Source of the DNA: Bolinopsis microptera
Taxonomy: Eukaryota > Ctenophora > Tentaculata > Lobata > Bolinopsidae
Length of the DNA: 60,000 nucleotides
Direction of reading: 5' to 3'
NCBI RefSeq assembly: GCF_026151205.1
Contig: NC_087079.1
Location: forward strand, 808,001-868,000
Shown here: positions 21,288 to 33,158 of the stretch, piece after piece
How positions within the stretch are numbered: position 1 is the first letter of the stretch
Layout: each line of letters opens with the position of its first letter
Translations under genes and position numbers: made by a program
Notes under the pieces: model-generated
What the model was told of the DNA's origin: nothing
The model's input: only the letters and a program-made list of their open reading frames with translations
Database searches by the model: none

Positions 21288-21299
21288 TACATCCTCTAA

Positions 21300-22889
21300 A
21301 TCGGAGTTAAAAACTAAATATTGTTTTAGAATTATGACATAAGGTCAAAACTGTAGCTAGAAGTCAAATACGTATACTCATTGGAAAATGGCGAATAAAT
21401 AATGAAAAATATAAAAATTTACAATTTTGGACTATTTACAATTTTGCTCATAGAAGAATAAAGTTCTTAAGGTATATTATCATATTGTGACTTTAAGTCA
21501 CAATATTCCTACACACTCCCTCACCCTTTTATATTCCCACCTACTCCCCTACCCTTTTATATATTGAAATACGTCCCCTCCCTGTATTTTCAGACATAAT
21601 GTTATCTAACAATAGTATCGCAATTATGTATCATTACATGTAATTAGATGTATATTATATACACTTTATCTCTCCTAGCCCATGACTCTTAGACTTGCTA
21701 TTGGTTAGCAAAGGACGTTCTTAACCAATAGGCTTAGTAGCACGTTTCTCACGGTAACGACAATAGGTGACACGTGGTAAACTGTATATAACACACATGT
21801 GTGTGAGGTGTTTATAACATGAAAGCTTTACTAGTTATAGAACAATTAACTAGATAACACGTGATAAACTAACTTCCTTGTCGTGACGTCATGTTAGGAG
21901 CAGCGCAAATGCTCGAAACACGTGGCATGCACAATAACCAATGGGGTTGTAGAAACTTACATCGCTGACCAATAGGAACCAATGTTTGTCACGAGGGGCT
22001 CATGTACTCTCTTGGAGTACATACAAAGTAGGTTGAGGAGAGGGAGAGGGAGACAGTTTTTAGTTTTTAGTTTTTACTCGGACAGTTTTGATTAATATTG
22101 AACTCTGTTGTTTCCAATAGTTATAGAATCCATACAATTTGTTTTATTTAGTTACAACACCATCTCAAGTCACCTCACAATATCAACTTATTTCCGAAGA
22201 TAACTTACTAGTTACCTTTTCCAACTTGAAAGTTAAACACATTGGGTTCCTGCAGTACAACAGGTAAGTTACCTGAGCTAACCCACGAGAGGAGTCTAAC
22301 AAAAGGGGCGATCTACTTAGGACGTCAGCCAAAATCGCAGATTTTCAGACCACCCCCTCCCCCTGTCCGGGTGTTTCCGAATTTTCAAAACCACCCCCCC
22401 CTCCCCCGGACGTCCAGATTTCCAGCTACTTTTACGAGTACAAATAAAACCAACTCAAATTCATTGTTAATAAAATGTGTAGTTACTTGAAATATATGCG
22501 AGTTGTGTCTCGGCTCTTATGAGCTGCTCTGGGAATCGACTTCTCGTTCAAAATACAGGGATCTAAACTTACAGAGTAATTGTGCCAAAATTTCCGGACG
22601 TCCGGAATTTCAGAAACAGTGCGTGTGATCTTCTGTCGTATCAAATCAAATTTTTTTCACTATGTTTTTAATAAATAAATCATAATATTATGCAAGTTTT
22701 AATTTTAAAGTTTTTGGTTTAAAAAAAAAGAATAAACAATAAAGGTTGTAACATCATAATTTTCTACTCTCATTTTCACTTAATACTAAATAAAATTATA
22801 TTGTTATATATCACATGATTTTGTAAACATTGGCCGGTGTAACAAAAACCCGAAAAACGTTCCCCAAACAAACTACAAACTCTAACATT
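21300..22889. other. No gene recognised; short palindromes
   Basis: It contains TGTGACTTTAAGTCACA (21486-21502), a CTATTGGTTA...TAACCAATAG foldback near 21700, several ACGTG cores (21740-21925) and TTCCGGACGTCCGGAA (22592-22607). A CAG|GTAAGT donor-like site lies at about 22260. It could be a solo LTR or a 5' UTR exon of an unseen gene; neither can be shown. Confidence 0.35.
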
Positions 22890-23155
22890 CTAGTTTAGAA
22901 CGACGATTTTATCTCGTACTCAGAAAATGTCGTCTAGCTAGAACGACGATTTTATCACGTACTCAGAAAATGTTGTCTAGCTAGAACGACGATTTTATCA
23001 CGTACTCAGAAAATGTTGTCTAGCTAGAACGACGATTTTATCACGTACTCAGAAAATGTTGTCTAGCTAGAACGACGATTTTATCACGTACTCAGAAAAT
23101 GTCGTCTAGCTAGAACGACGATTTTATCACGTACTCAGAAAATGTCGTCTGGCTA
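22890..23155. repeat. 43-bp minisatellite, six copies
   Basis: The unit contains AGAACGACGATTTTATCACG then TACTCAGAAAATGT(T/C)GTCTAGCT. Copies differ at only one to three positions, so the expansion is recent. Confidence 0.95.
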
Positions 23156-23671
23156 AATAAAAAATTCATCCCGTAATGTGAAATGAACAGCTGGTTCAAG
23201 TTTACAAAATTATCCTGTGGAGATAAAAGACATTTTTCAGGAAACATTTTACATGACGTCAATGGGAAGTGTGAAGGTGGATTTCACTGTAATAATTGTG
23301 AGATTCAATAACAGAATTGAGTAAGATAAGTCGGACTCCTTTACAAATACTGTACCCGGTTAGTTACCTGGCAGACACAACTCCTGGTACTACTGTACCT
23401 AATCTTCACCGATCACGTTTTTCCACCTAACCCTGGCAAAAGGCCAGTAGTGGTGATATCATGCCTCAAAGTTCAATTTTGCACCTCATCCGGACCTTTT
23501 TTGCCATGATTTAATTTGTGAGATAATCTCATTCCATAATTGTGTTGGTATTTGCTCCAAAATTGTCCAGTAACTTGCTCCAGAAGGCTCTAGCACATCA
23601 CGTCAAGCGCATGATCAGGCGCATGACACTACCACACGGGGTGGTGAGGGGGTATAAAGAGGACCTCTCCG
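23156..23671. other. No gene seen between two minisatellites
   Basis: Non-coding. A TATAAAGAGG sequence lies at about 23652, just before the next minisatellite, but no gene can be tied to it. Confidence 0.35.
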
Positions 23672-24440
23672 TTCAGAGAGCTTCATTCTGCACACTGCTC
23701 AGCGGGGTCAGCTGCACCCTGTTCAGAGAGCTTCATTCTGCACACTGCTCAGCGGGGTCAGCTGCACCCTGCTCAGATAGCGTCATTCTGCTCCCTGCAC
23801 AGCGGGGTCAGCTGCACCCTGCTCAGCGGGGTCAGCTGCACCCTGCTCAGCGGGGTCAGCTGCACCCTGTTCAGAGAGCTTCATTCTGCACACTGCTCAG
23901 CAGGGTCAGCTGCACCCTGCTCAGAGAGCTTCATTCTGCTCCCTGCACAGCGGGGTCAGCTGCACCCTGCTCAGAGAGCTTCATTCTGCACACTGCTCAG
24001 AGAGCTTCATTCTGCACACTGCACAGCAGGGTCAGTTGCACCCTGCTCAGCGGGGTCAGCTGCACCCTGCTCAGCGGGGTCAGCTGCACCCTGCTCAGCG
24101 GGGTCAGCTGCACCCTGCACAGCGGGGTCAGCTGCACCCTGCTCAGCGGGGTCAGCTGCACCCTGCTCAGAGAGCTTCATTCTGCACCCTGCACAGCGGG
24201 GTCAGCTGCACCCTGCACAGCGGGGTCAGCTGCACACTGCTCAGCGGGGTCAGCTGCACCCTGCACAGCGGGGTCAGCTGCACCCTGCACAGCGGGGTCA
24301 GCTGCACCCTGCTCAGCGGGGTCAGCTGCACCCTGCACAGCGGGGTCAGCTGCACCCTGCTCAGCGGGGTCAGCTGCACCCTGCACTTTAGAGAGCTACA
24401 TTCTGATCCCTGCACAGCGGGGTCAGCTGCACCCTGCACT
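23672..24440. repeat. 24-bp GC-rich minisatellite with a second interspersed unit
   Basis: The unit CAGCGGGGTCAGCTGCACCC plus TGCT is repeated about 30 times, interspersed with a related 26-bp unit containing AGAGAGCTTCATTCTGCAC. A 24-bp period keeps frames open on both strands (AQRGQLHP, SGVSCTLL and so on). I read these as repeat artefacts, because no non-repeat coding flank is convincing. Confidence 0.93.
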
Positions 24441-26160
24441 TTTGTTGAGCTTGTCCAGCTTTTCACACCAAACCTGCTTTAGCTGTAGTAGTGCCGAAAA
24501 TATTTTGTTTGCCATTTTGATGATCCAAAGTAAGGAACAACGAGTTTCTCTTGCCATCTCTGCTATTCCCAATACGGCGAAATGGCGAGAAATTTGAGTA
24601 AAAATTAGATCTGATAATATATGTAATATGTAATATTATGTATTCTTGTATAAATTTCTATTGATCCTGTTGTAAAGGAGAATCAGTAGAATTCTCATGA
24701 ACCTAGTTCACTTTTATTTCTAGCGTCCTATGAAGTTTCAGGAACGTTGCGTTTCAGCCATATAGGACTTTCATTATAAGTTGTTTGAGCCGTTTTAAAT
24801 GCACCGTTACATGTTTCCGGGTAAAACGGTGTATTAAGGTGTAACTGTTTCACAATTGTTTAAATGGAAGGGTTTATTTCAATTTACACATTTGAGTGTA
24901 AGATTGGTTGACTGGCAAACCAACTGTCAGTTTGGAGCCGTCCGCTCACCTTTGCACCTGACTGTCAGCCAGGCCTATTGTTGGTCCTCGCAGCCGCAGG
25001 GTGACTGCTAGTGGAGTGCTCATTGGCGAGACTACGTGTCACGTGGTGCAAGCAGATGCGTGTACCGTCACGCAGTATGGCGTGATAGAATTTTGAGAGT
25101 ACACCCGGAGAGCCGGAAGTGGAGAGCTCACTTCTTGGTTGCCCCTTAATCGTTTTAAGGATCCGATTGACGATAGCCAGTTTGCCTGAACACTATCTTC
25201 TGTGATTAGACACGTCGAGTGATCTATATATCACGTCATTGTTTCTCCATTTCAATTTACTCGTTTCATTTCTACCATACGGTACGCCCTGCTGCTCGTG
25301 TTACGTGACTAGAGCTTGACTAGCATACACTTAACTCCAAGAAACTCGCTTTCCTATAATCCCGTTTGATGCGACAAGGAAAAATCAAATCAAATTCCAT
25401 TTCCAAATAAGAGCATTTTTCCTTGTGGCATCAAACGGGATCAATAGAAATTATAGACATTTATACAAGAATACATTGCAACCATGTGACTCATAAACAA
25501 TATTCCAATCCGGATTTTGCATATAATATTATATTGGTGAGGGTATAAACTATAAATTAACTGGTACACACTAACCCCATCCTGCCTCCCCCTTTAATTT
25601 GATCAGCCTGCATGACATCAGGCTTATATTGAGTTGTCATTAATAACGGCAGGATACAGCTCCATATATGGAATAATTGGACGCTCTAAATAGTTTGCTC
25701 ATTCTCCGAGAGTCATGAGTTGATTTGGCACGAGTCCAGGTAACGGATTATATAGCTCAGTACAGCATCATATGACCATATTGTCAACTTTGTATGGTTA
25801 CTCGTTACTCTCTACTCTCTGTGTTCCTATCGCTGTTGAGTGACGTGCTGTATATATCATTACTAGTGTACGGTTACTATGGTTAAATACTATGGTTACT
25901 TTTGCTGCTGTAGCTCTGGTTTTAACACATCTTATCATCCCATCTTTGTATTCTCTGAACTGTTGTTGTTTTGTTCCGTGTTTGTGTTTCTGGTATAAGT
26001 ATCTAAATCTCACAAATGAGAGTCTCACAGTCTCAACCAACATAAGAGTTATTCTTTGGTTCGATATTTCAATATAACTAAAGTACTAATTATGTTGGTT
26101 TGGCTTCTGTTAATCATTATTTACTTATAATTCAACCCCTCGTAGCGTACTTATAACAAA
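24441..26160. other. No gene recognised; upstream of metallothionein copy 1
   Basis: Mixed sequence with a hairpin at 25359-25441. The last few hundred bases should hold the promoter or 5' UTR of the first metallothionein gene. TCGTAG|CGTACTTATAACAAA before the ATG looks like a splice acceptor and short leader. Confidence 0.4.
25359..25441. mobile_element. 83-bp hairpin, possible miniature foldback element
   Basis: The ends ATCCCGTTTGATGCGACAAG and CTTGTGGCATCAAACGGGAT pair with one mismatch, and pairing extends through GGAAAAAT / ATTTTTCC. This gives about 27-bp arms around a 29-nt loop. No target duplication could be defined. Confidence 0.6.
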
Positions 26161-29100
26161 ATGGCTTGTAAATGTGGATGTGGATGTGCTTGCACTAACT
26201 GTGCCGGAAAGGCTGACTGCTGTGGTGAGTAAAGTAGTGTAGTTTGCTAACAGAGTAACTTTAGTAGCGTTAGTTACTTAGTGTAGTTATTAGTGTAACT
26301 TGCTAATCTTCCTAATCTTCTCAGCTTCTGTATAGTGTATAGTGTATTATCACAATGCTGGCAAGCATAACCGTTGCCCTTATATTCACAACACTATTTA
26401 CCCCCTATACTATTATATCCCCTTTATTGTTTTCCAGGCATTAAGATTCATCGAAAGTAGTTCATCAGGTATATTTAAGTTCAAAACATTCTAATTCAAT
26501 GTTAAAGATGACAGGAATAAGAAATAGTTATGTGGAGGTTTTTAAGAAATTTGCGCAAAATACGCGCCAGCATGTTATACGAAATTAGGTAAAAAACCCA
26601 AAATCGCCATATTCAGGTGCCTTAAAAACCATGTTAAAATTGAGTTAGAGATCTGAAACTTTGCAGGGCGTCTAGACGTTGACCAAATCGAGTGTAAATG
26701 AAATTTCAAGTTTGAGGAGTATCGGGAAGTGGGTTTCCTGGAACCCCTGTTTTACAACAGATTGTCGTGAAGTATAGTATATAATATGTATATATAATAT
26801 AGACGCTTTGGCAGTCAATTGTAGCCTACATTCAAGTATCTGTAGATTCAAAAGTATAAACAATACAGTCATTTCGAACCATAGGTCTTGAAGATAATCG
26901 TTTACACTTCAGTTTACATTACATTAAAAAATAATTTAACGTCATTCTAGAAGCTTACGGCATTCCAGTCAAAATCGTGCAGCTTATACGGCTCATGTAC
27001 GAGAAGACAATGGCCAAAGTCCTAACTCCAGACGGAGAAACTGAATTGTTCGAGATACTTGCAGGTGTGTTACAGGGTGATACCTTAGCACCTTACCTCT
27101 TTGCAATAGTCATCGACTACTGTATGAGGCAAGCCATAGGCGATGATGCGGAGCGACTTGGACTCACCCTCGAACGTAGAAAAAGCAGAAGAGTGGGGCC
27201 CAAGATCATCACCGATGTGGACTTTGCAGATGATATAGCACTTATATCTGAGGACATGGACAAGGCTAACGAGTTCCTGCTCAGAGTAGAATCGGCGGCA
27301 GCAAGCGTGGGACTACACATAAACGAAGGCAAGACCAAGGTCATGACACTGAATATGGAGGATCGATCTAGCGACCTACAAAGTCGATCCGGGGAAGCCA
27401 TAGAAAATGTAGATGATTTCATCTACTTAGGCTCCTGGATTGAGAGCACAGATAGGGAGATAAGGGTTAGAAAGGGAAAAGCGTGGGGTGCCCTACATAG
27501 ACTGAAGGATATCTGGAAATCCAAACTGTCAAAGAGCCTAAAGATTAGATTGTTCATAGCGGCTTGTGAATCAGTACTGCTCTACGGATCAGAAACCTGG
27601 ACACTGACAAAGGCTCAAGAGAAAAGTTTGGACGGGACATACACAAAGATGTTGCGTATGGTGCTGGGTATCTCATGGAAGGACAAGGTCAGCAATATAA
27701 CTTTGTATGGTAGCCTCCCAAGGCTGTCAAACAAGTTACGAAGCAGGAGATTAAAAATGGCGGGACACTGCATCCGACATCCTGAGCTACTTGCCAGTGA
27801 TTTAGTCTTATGGGAACCTACGCACGGTAGAGCACAGCAAGGCCGACCAAGACAAAGCTACTTGTCTATGTTACTGAAGGAAGTTGGGACAAACTCTAAA
27901 GAGGAACTGCGAACCCTGATGCGGGACAGGGATATATGGAGGGGGTTTTCTGGCGTAGATCGGACTTAGCTCCGACATAGTAGTAGTTAACGTCATCATT
28001 AACACTTGATGACGTCATCAAAGTAGGTGTTTTTAAAACTTGATTTTTGACAAAATAACAACTTTTCTAATCGATTTTACACTATTAAGGAGTAATTTTA
28101 TTCAAAATCTGAGGAGATTTTGACCTTAGATAATTGTTCAAGCATTCTGAAAATCTACCGGAAAATTTTCCTACCTTGCTCCTTCATAAAGATATTTGCT
28201 ATTGAAGTTAGTGCTTTTTTGAAGAATAATTTTATAAAAACACAAAAGTTGTGAATTAGTATTCTCTGGTGTTGGGCCATCCCTTGGGTTGTGGAGCTCA
28301 ATTTTGCTTCTGAAAGGTCTAAATTGTGTTATAGGCTAGTTTTAAAGTTAAAAATCAAAAAGTTGCACACGCCCAAAAGTTGCACACGCCCAAATTGATT
28401 TAAAATAGCTAAAATCACTGAAAATTGTTATTTTCATGATTTTTATCAACTTTGGAGTCCCGTTGTGATCCAAGTTCTTTTTAAAATCTTCTGAAACTTT
28501 GGATGCTTATCAAACTATATATCAAATACCACTATGCAAAAAGTTATGGTGATTCAATATTGTATGCGCACGCAACGTCCACTCAAAGTTTGCACGTGCG
28601 AAAGGTGAGAATTTTGCTCATTCGTGATTTCGAATATATTCTGCTTTCCCACGATATTTAAATGGCATTATATATGAATTAAATGCCAACTTGAATGAGT
28701 AAAAAGTACCATTTTTTTAAAAATCTCAACACTTATTTTTACTTCGGACATTCCAACAGCCACATTGTTACACAAGTGTGTAACCAGCCAATTACAGGAA
28801 GCCGAAGGATTCAATTATACATTAGGCCAGTGACGGTTAAGGTAGTGTGTACCATACTTTCTTCGCCCGAGACTTTGCTGCAATGGGCAGCTCCTCATTT
28901 AACCCTCACACCCGATTTCTCGAGTATTTGGCTGAGTGGACCGGGGGGCTGCATAGACAACTCAGGATCCTTAGCTGAGTGTCGACGACGCTCACCCCAC
29001 GGCTAGTGACAGAGTCGGGAATCGAACCTGGTACCTCAAGCAATACCAGGCGGATTAACCAACTGAGCCACTAAACCATATTCAGTGTGTTATCGACAGA

Positions 29101-29679
29101 TATACCTACCTAAACACAAGGAAACGTTTTCAAAGGTAAAATTCCGAAATCGTTGAAATTACCTTCTTCTTAATGACGTTTCGACAGTGTAAATTATCCT
29201 GACATTATAATCAAAAAGAGATGATATTTGACCAAAACCCATCATCATGGGTGGAGTGAACCGCTGCCAGTGTCCCTCTTTTCCAAACAAAAGGAAATGA
29301 TATTAATTTGAATAACCGTCCGCAAATGCAAATTGATACCGAGAATGAAATCGGTCGCTCGCTTTTCCCATTCATTGAAATTCACAGCTTTATACGAATT
29401 GTAATAAAGCTTATTGAATGGAAAAAGCGAGCGACCGATTTCATTCTCGGTATCAATTTGCATTTGCGGACGGTTATTCAAATTAATATCATTTCCTTTT
29501 GTTTGGAAAAGAGGGACACTGGCAGCGGTTCACTCCACCCATGATGATGGGTTTTGGTCAATAGTGTATAGTGTATAGTGTATAGTGTATATGATATCTA
29601 GTGTTACAGGAATATTAACTTATTAACAACAACCTTCTTATTTACAGGAAAGAAGTGCTGTGACAAGTGCAAATGCTAG
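26161..29679 (+). CDS. Metallothionein-like protein, copy 1 (two exons, large disrupted intron)
   Basis: Exon 1 is 26161-26224 and exon 2 is 29648-29679. Both junctions are GT-AG and split a Gly codon. The product is 31 residues with 12 Cys (positions 3, 5, 7, 9, 11, 14, 20, 21, 25, 26, 29, 31), beginning MACKCGCGCACTNCAG and ending GKKCCDKCKC. The C-x-C and CC clusters and the lack of aromatic residues are metallothionein hallmarks: a cytosolic thiolate protein that binds zinc, copper or cadmium. The 3.4-kb intron holds an RTE fragment, a SINE and a large palindrome, whereas copy 2 has an intron of only 166 bp. The first intron bases match copy 2. The usual 3' UTR is replaced by a 24-bp satellite. 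Expression is possible but uncertain. Confidence 0.85.
26946..27969 (+). mobile_element. RTE-type LINE, 5'-truncated RT fragment
   Basis: The open frame encodes EAYGIPVKIVQLIRLMYEKT, GVLQGDTLAPYLFAIVIDY, DVDFADDIALISED (FADD catalytic motif), GLHINEGKTKVM, LLYGSETWTL and LRSRRLKMAGHCIRHPE. This is the C-terminal half of an RTE-clade reverse transcriptase. It lies sense in the intron of metallothionein copy 1. The frame is uninterrupted, but the endonuclease and the RT fingers are lacking. The 3' end is probably shortly after 27969. Confidence 0.85.
28364..28572 (+). promoter_or_regulatory. Metal-response-element-like motifs in the intron of metallothionein copy 1
   Basis: TGCACACGCCC occurs twice, 17 bp apart (28364-28374 and 28381-28391), and TGCGCACG at 28565-28572. 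All fit the MRE core TGCRCNC bound by MTF-1 in other animals. They could instead be part of the transposon-derived sequence that fills this intron. Confidence 0.35.
28780..29080 (-). mobile_element. tRNA-derived SINE
   Basis: On the minus strand, starting near 29080, TGGCTCAGTTGG (29070-29059, A box) and GGTTCGATTCC (29028-29018, B box) match the RNA polymerase III internal promoter, with tRNA-like spacing. The head is followed by a non-tRNA body towards about 28780. The tRNA acceptor arm does not close, so this is a SINE, not a tRNA gene. The right limit is firm, the left approximate. Confidence 0.7.
29228..29561. mobile_element. 334-bp near-perfect palindrome (foldback or MITE)
   Basis: The ends TTGACCAAAACCCATCATCA and TGATGATGGGTTTTGGTCAA are exact inverses. 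Complementarity runs nearly without mismatch for about 145 bp per arm, leaving a central part of about 45 bp. Both strands therefore encode the same spurious peptide. No target duplication is clear. The lack of divergence between arms points to recent origin or ongoing correction. Confidence 0.85.
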
Positions 29680-29693
29680 ACATGTGGCGAGTA

Positions 29694-32322
29694 GTGTGTA
29701 GTGTGTAGTGTGTACTACAGTAGTTATAGTAGTGTGTACTACAGTAGTTATAGTAGTGTGTACTATAGTAGTTATAGTAGTGTGTACTATAGTAGTTATA
29801 GTAGTGTGTACTATAGTAGTTATAGTAGTGTGTACTATAGTAGTTATAGTAGTGTGTACTACAGTAGTTATAGTAGTGTGTACTACAGTAGTTATAGTAG
29901 TGTGTACTATAGTAGTTATAGTAGTGTGTACTATAGTAGTTATAGTAGTGTGTACTACAGTAGTTATAGTAGTGTGTACTATAGTAGTTATAGTAGTGTG
30001 TACTACAGTAGTTATAGTAGTTATAGTAGTGTGTACTACAGTAGTTATAGTAGTGTGTACTATAGTAGTTATAGTAGTGTGTACTATAGTAGTTGTAGTA
30101 GTGTGTACTATAGTAGTTATAGTAGTGTGTACTATAGTAGTTATAGTAGTGTGTACTACAGTAGTTATAGTAGTGTGTACTATAGTAGTTATAGTAGTGT
30201 GTACTATAGTAGTTATAGTAGTGTGTACTATAGTAGTTATAGTAGTGTGTACTATAGTAGTTGTAGTAGTGTGTACTACAGTAGTTATAGTAGTGTGTAC
30301 TATAGTAGTTATAGTAGTGTGTAGTGTGTAGTGTGTACTACAGTAGTTATAGTAGTGTGTACTATAGTAGTTATAGTAGTGTGTACTATAGTAGTTATAG
30401 TAGTGTGTACTATAGTAGTTATAGTAGTGTGTACTATAGTAGTTATAGTAGTGTGTACTATAGTAGTTATAGTAGTGTGTACTACAGTAGTTATAGTAGT
30501 GTGTACTATAGTAGTTATAGTAGTGTGTACTATAGTAGTTATAGTAGTGTGTACTATAGTAGTTATAGTAGTGTGTACTATAGTAGTTATAGTAGTGTGT
30601 ACTACAGTAGTTATAGTAGTGTGTACTATAGTAGTTATAGTAGTGTGTACTATAGTAGTTATAGTAGTGTGTACTACAGTAGTTATAGTAGTGTGTACTA
30701 TAGTAGTTATAGTAGTGTGTACTATAGTAGTTATAGTAGTGTGTACTACAGTAGTTATAGTAGTGTGTACTATAGTAGTTATAGTAGTGTGTACTATAGT
30801 AGTTATAGTAGTGTGTACTACAGTAGTTATAGTAGTGTGTACTATAGTAGTTATAGTAGTGTGTACTATAGTAGTTATAGTAGTGTGTACTACAGTAGTT
30901 ATAGTAGTGTGTACTACAGTAGTTATAGTAGTGTGTACTACAGTAGTTATAGTAGTGTGTACTACAGTAGTTATAGTAGTGTGTACTATAGTAGTTATAG
31001 TAGTGTGTACTACAGTAGTTATAGTAGTGTGTACTATAGTAGTTATAGTAGTGTGTACTATAGTAGTTATAGTAGTGTGTACTACAGTAGTTATAGTAGT
31101 GTGTAATGTGTAGTGTGTACTACAGTAGTTATAGTAGTGTGTACTATAGTAGTTATAGTAGTGTGTACTATAGTAGTTATAGTAGTGTGTACTATAGTAG
31201 TTATAGTAGTGTGTACTATAGTAGTTATAGTAGTGTGTACTATAGTAGTTATAGTAGTGTGTACTATAGTAGTTATAGTAGTGTGTACTATAGTAGTTAT
31301 AGTAGTGTGTACTATAGTAGTTATAGTAGTGTGTACTATAGTAGTTATAGTAGTGTGTACTATAGTAGTTATAGTAGTGTGTACTATAGTAGTTATAGTA
31401 GTGTGTACTATAGTAGTTATAGTAGTGTGTACTATAGTAGTTATAGTAGTGTGTACTATAGTAGTTATAGTAGTGTGTACTACAGTAGTTATAGTAGTGT
31501 GTACTATAGTAGTTATAGTAGTGTGTACTATAGTAGTTATAGTAGTGTGTACTACAGTAGTTATAGTAGTGTGTACTATAGTAGTTATAGTAGTGTGTAC
31601 TATAGTAGTTATAGTAGTGTGTACTATAGTAGTTATAGTAGTGTGTACTATAGTAGTTATAGTAGTGTGTACTACAGTAGTTATAGTAGTGTGTACTATA
31701 GTAGTTATAGTAGTGTGTACTATAGTAGTTATAGTAGTGTGTACTACAGTAGTTATAGTAGTGTGTACTACAGTAGTTATAGTAGTGTGTACTACAGTAG
31801 TTATAGTAGTGTGTACTACAGTAGTTATAGTAGTGTGTACTATAGTAGTTATAGTAGTGTGTACTATAGTAGTTATAGTAGTGTGTACTATAGTAGTTAT
31901 AGTAGTGTGTACTACAGTAGTTATAGTAGTGTGTACTACAGTAGTTATAGTAGTGTGTACTACAGTAGTTATAGTAGTGTGTACTACAGTAGTTATAGTA
32001 GTGTGTACTATAGTAGTTATAGTAGTGTGTACTATAGTAGTTATAGTAGTGTGTACTATAGTAGTTATAGTAGTGTGTACTACAGTAGTTATAGTAGTGT
32101 GTACTATAGTAGTTATAGTAGTGTGTACTATAGTAGTTATAGTAGTGTGTACTATAGTAGTTATAGTTGTGTGTACTATAGTAGTTGTAGTAGTGTGTAC
32201 TATAGTAGTTATAGTAGTTGTAGTAGTGTGTACTATATTAGTTATAGTAGTGTGTACTATAGTAGTTATAGTAGTGTGTACTATAGTAGTTGTAGTAGTG
32301 TTTACTACAGTAGTTTAGATTT
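29694..32322. repeat. 24-bp satellite, about 108 copies, 2.6 kb
   Basis: The unit is AGTGTGTACTAYAGTAGTTA plus TAGT, with Y as the main variable site. Two short interruptions (near 30323 and 31105) read GTGTAGTGTGTAGTG or similar, dividing the array into three blocks. Because 24 is a multiple of three, two forward frames stay open (SVYYSSYS and VCTIVVIV). The array starts 14 bp after the exon 2 stop codon of metallothionein copy 1. Confidence 0.97.
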
Positions 32323-33158
32323 ATTGTAGGAACCACCGTCACACTGCTCTGCGGTATTTCAATAATTGTGTGGTAAATTGGCTCAACTACATTAGAAAGC
32401 AAGCTGTAGACTTCAGAGGTCATTTTTAATTGACAATTAGATAATATTATGGTTACTATGGTTACTGTGATATCATGGTGATAATGTAGTATTCTATTTT
32501 AGTACATATCTAGTTAGCGGTAGGTTTGTTGCTTCGTGGTAGCTGTACAATGTGTTGCGTGGTTACTATAGTTACTATGGTTACTATGGTAATTACATTG
32601 TGTTGCGTGCTCTTGTTTCCCATAAGCTCTAACACTATATCCAGGATAGAAGAAATGCCAGCTGTAAGAGTGAAATCTCGTGATTACAGCGATTACTGAG
32701 GATGTTGTGCATTAAACTTCTGTAGAAAAAAAAACAGTTGAACTGTGATATATATTTTTCTTTTGAAATCTTTTGAAGCCGACTAAATGTTTGAAAAATA
32801 AAATGAAAATGAAATTTGTTAGCTATATTTGTTTTTGAAATTGTATGAATGATATATTATTATAATAACAATATTAAGTGTGACTCGTCACGGTACTTAC
32901 CTATTATTACTCGTTGTTAGCCGAACTATAACATTTGCTTGTTTTAATGTTTCTATCATATTATAATACTCTGACAACTTGTTTAAACTGTTTAAAATCA
33001 TTGCTGAACTGAGAATAATATCCGGTTATGTTGTAATAGTGAAATAATGTATTGTATGATCTTACAGAGACAAGCACAACTATGAGATTTATTTTGTGTT
33101 TGTTAAACCTAACTAATTGTTATTTATATAGCGATAAGCGTGCTGTTACCTGAACAAA
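32323..33158. other. No gene seen between satellite and metallothionein copy 2
   Basis: It includes GTTACTATGGTTACTATGGT motifs at 32445-32590 and an ATTAAA at about 32712. That ATTAAA might be the displaced 3' UTR of copy 1. The last about 50 bp should be the leader of copy 2 (TATATAG|CGATAAGCGTG). Confidence 0.4.

Noticed and set aside
21486-22490. A solo LTR or endogenous retroelement end
   Set aside because: A palindromic start and a donor-like site were noted, but no matching second end, primer-binding site or target duplication could be shown.
23542-24597. 351-residue and overlapping frames with AQRGQLHP or SGVSCTLL repeats
   Set aside because: A 24-bp minisatellite is open in several frames on both strands, and the flanks have no coding signature.
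28990-29080. A tRNA gene on the minus strand
   Set aside because: A and B boxes are present, but the acceptor stem does not pair and the body continues as non-tRNA sequence; it is a SINE.
29245-29544. Identical 78-residue proteins on both strands
   Set aside because: They are a mirror effect of the 334-bp palindrome, not a gene pair.
29701-32329. Long open frames encoding SVYYSSYS or VCTIVVIV repeats
   Set aside because: They exist only because a 24-bp repeat without stop codons keeps frames open. There is no signal peptide, no non-repeat coding part and no splice context.
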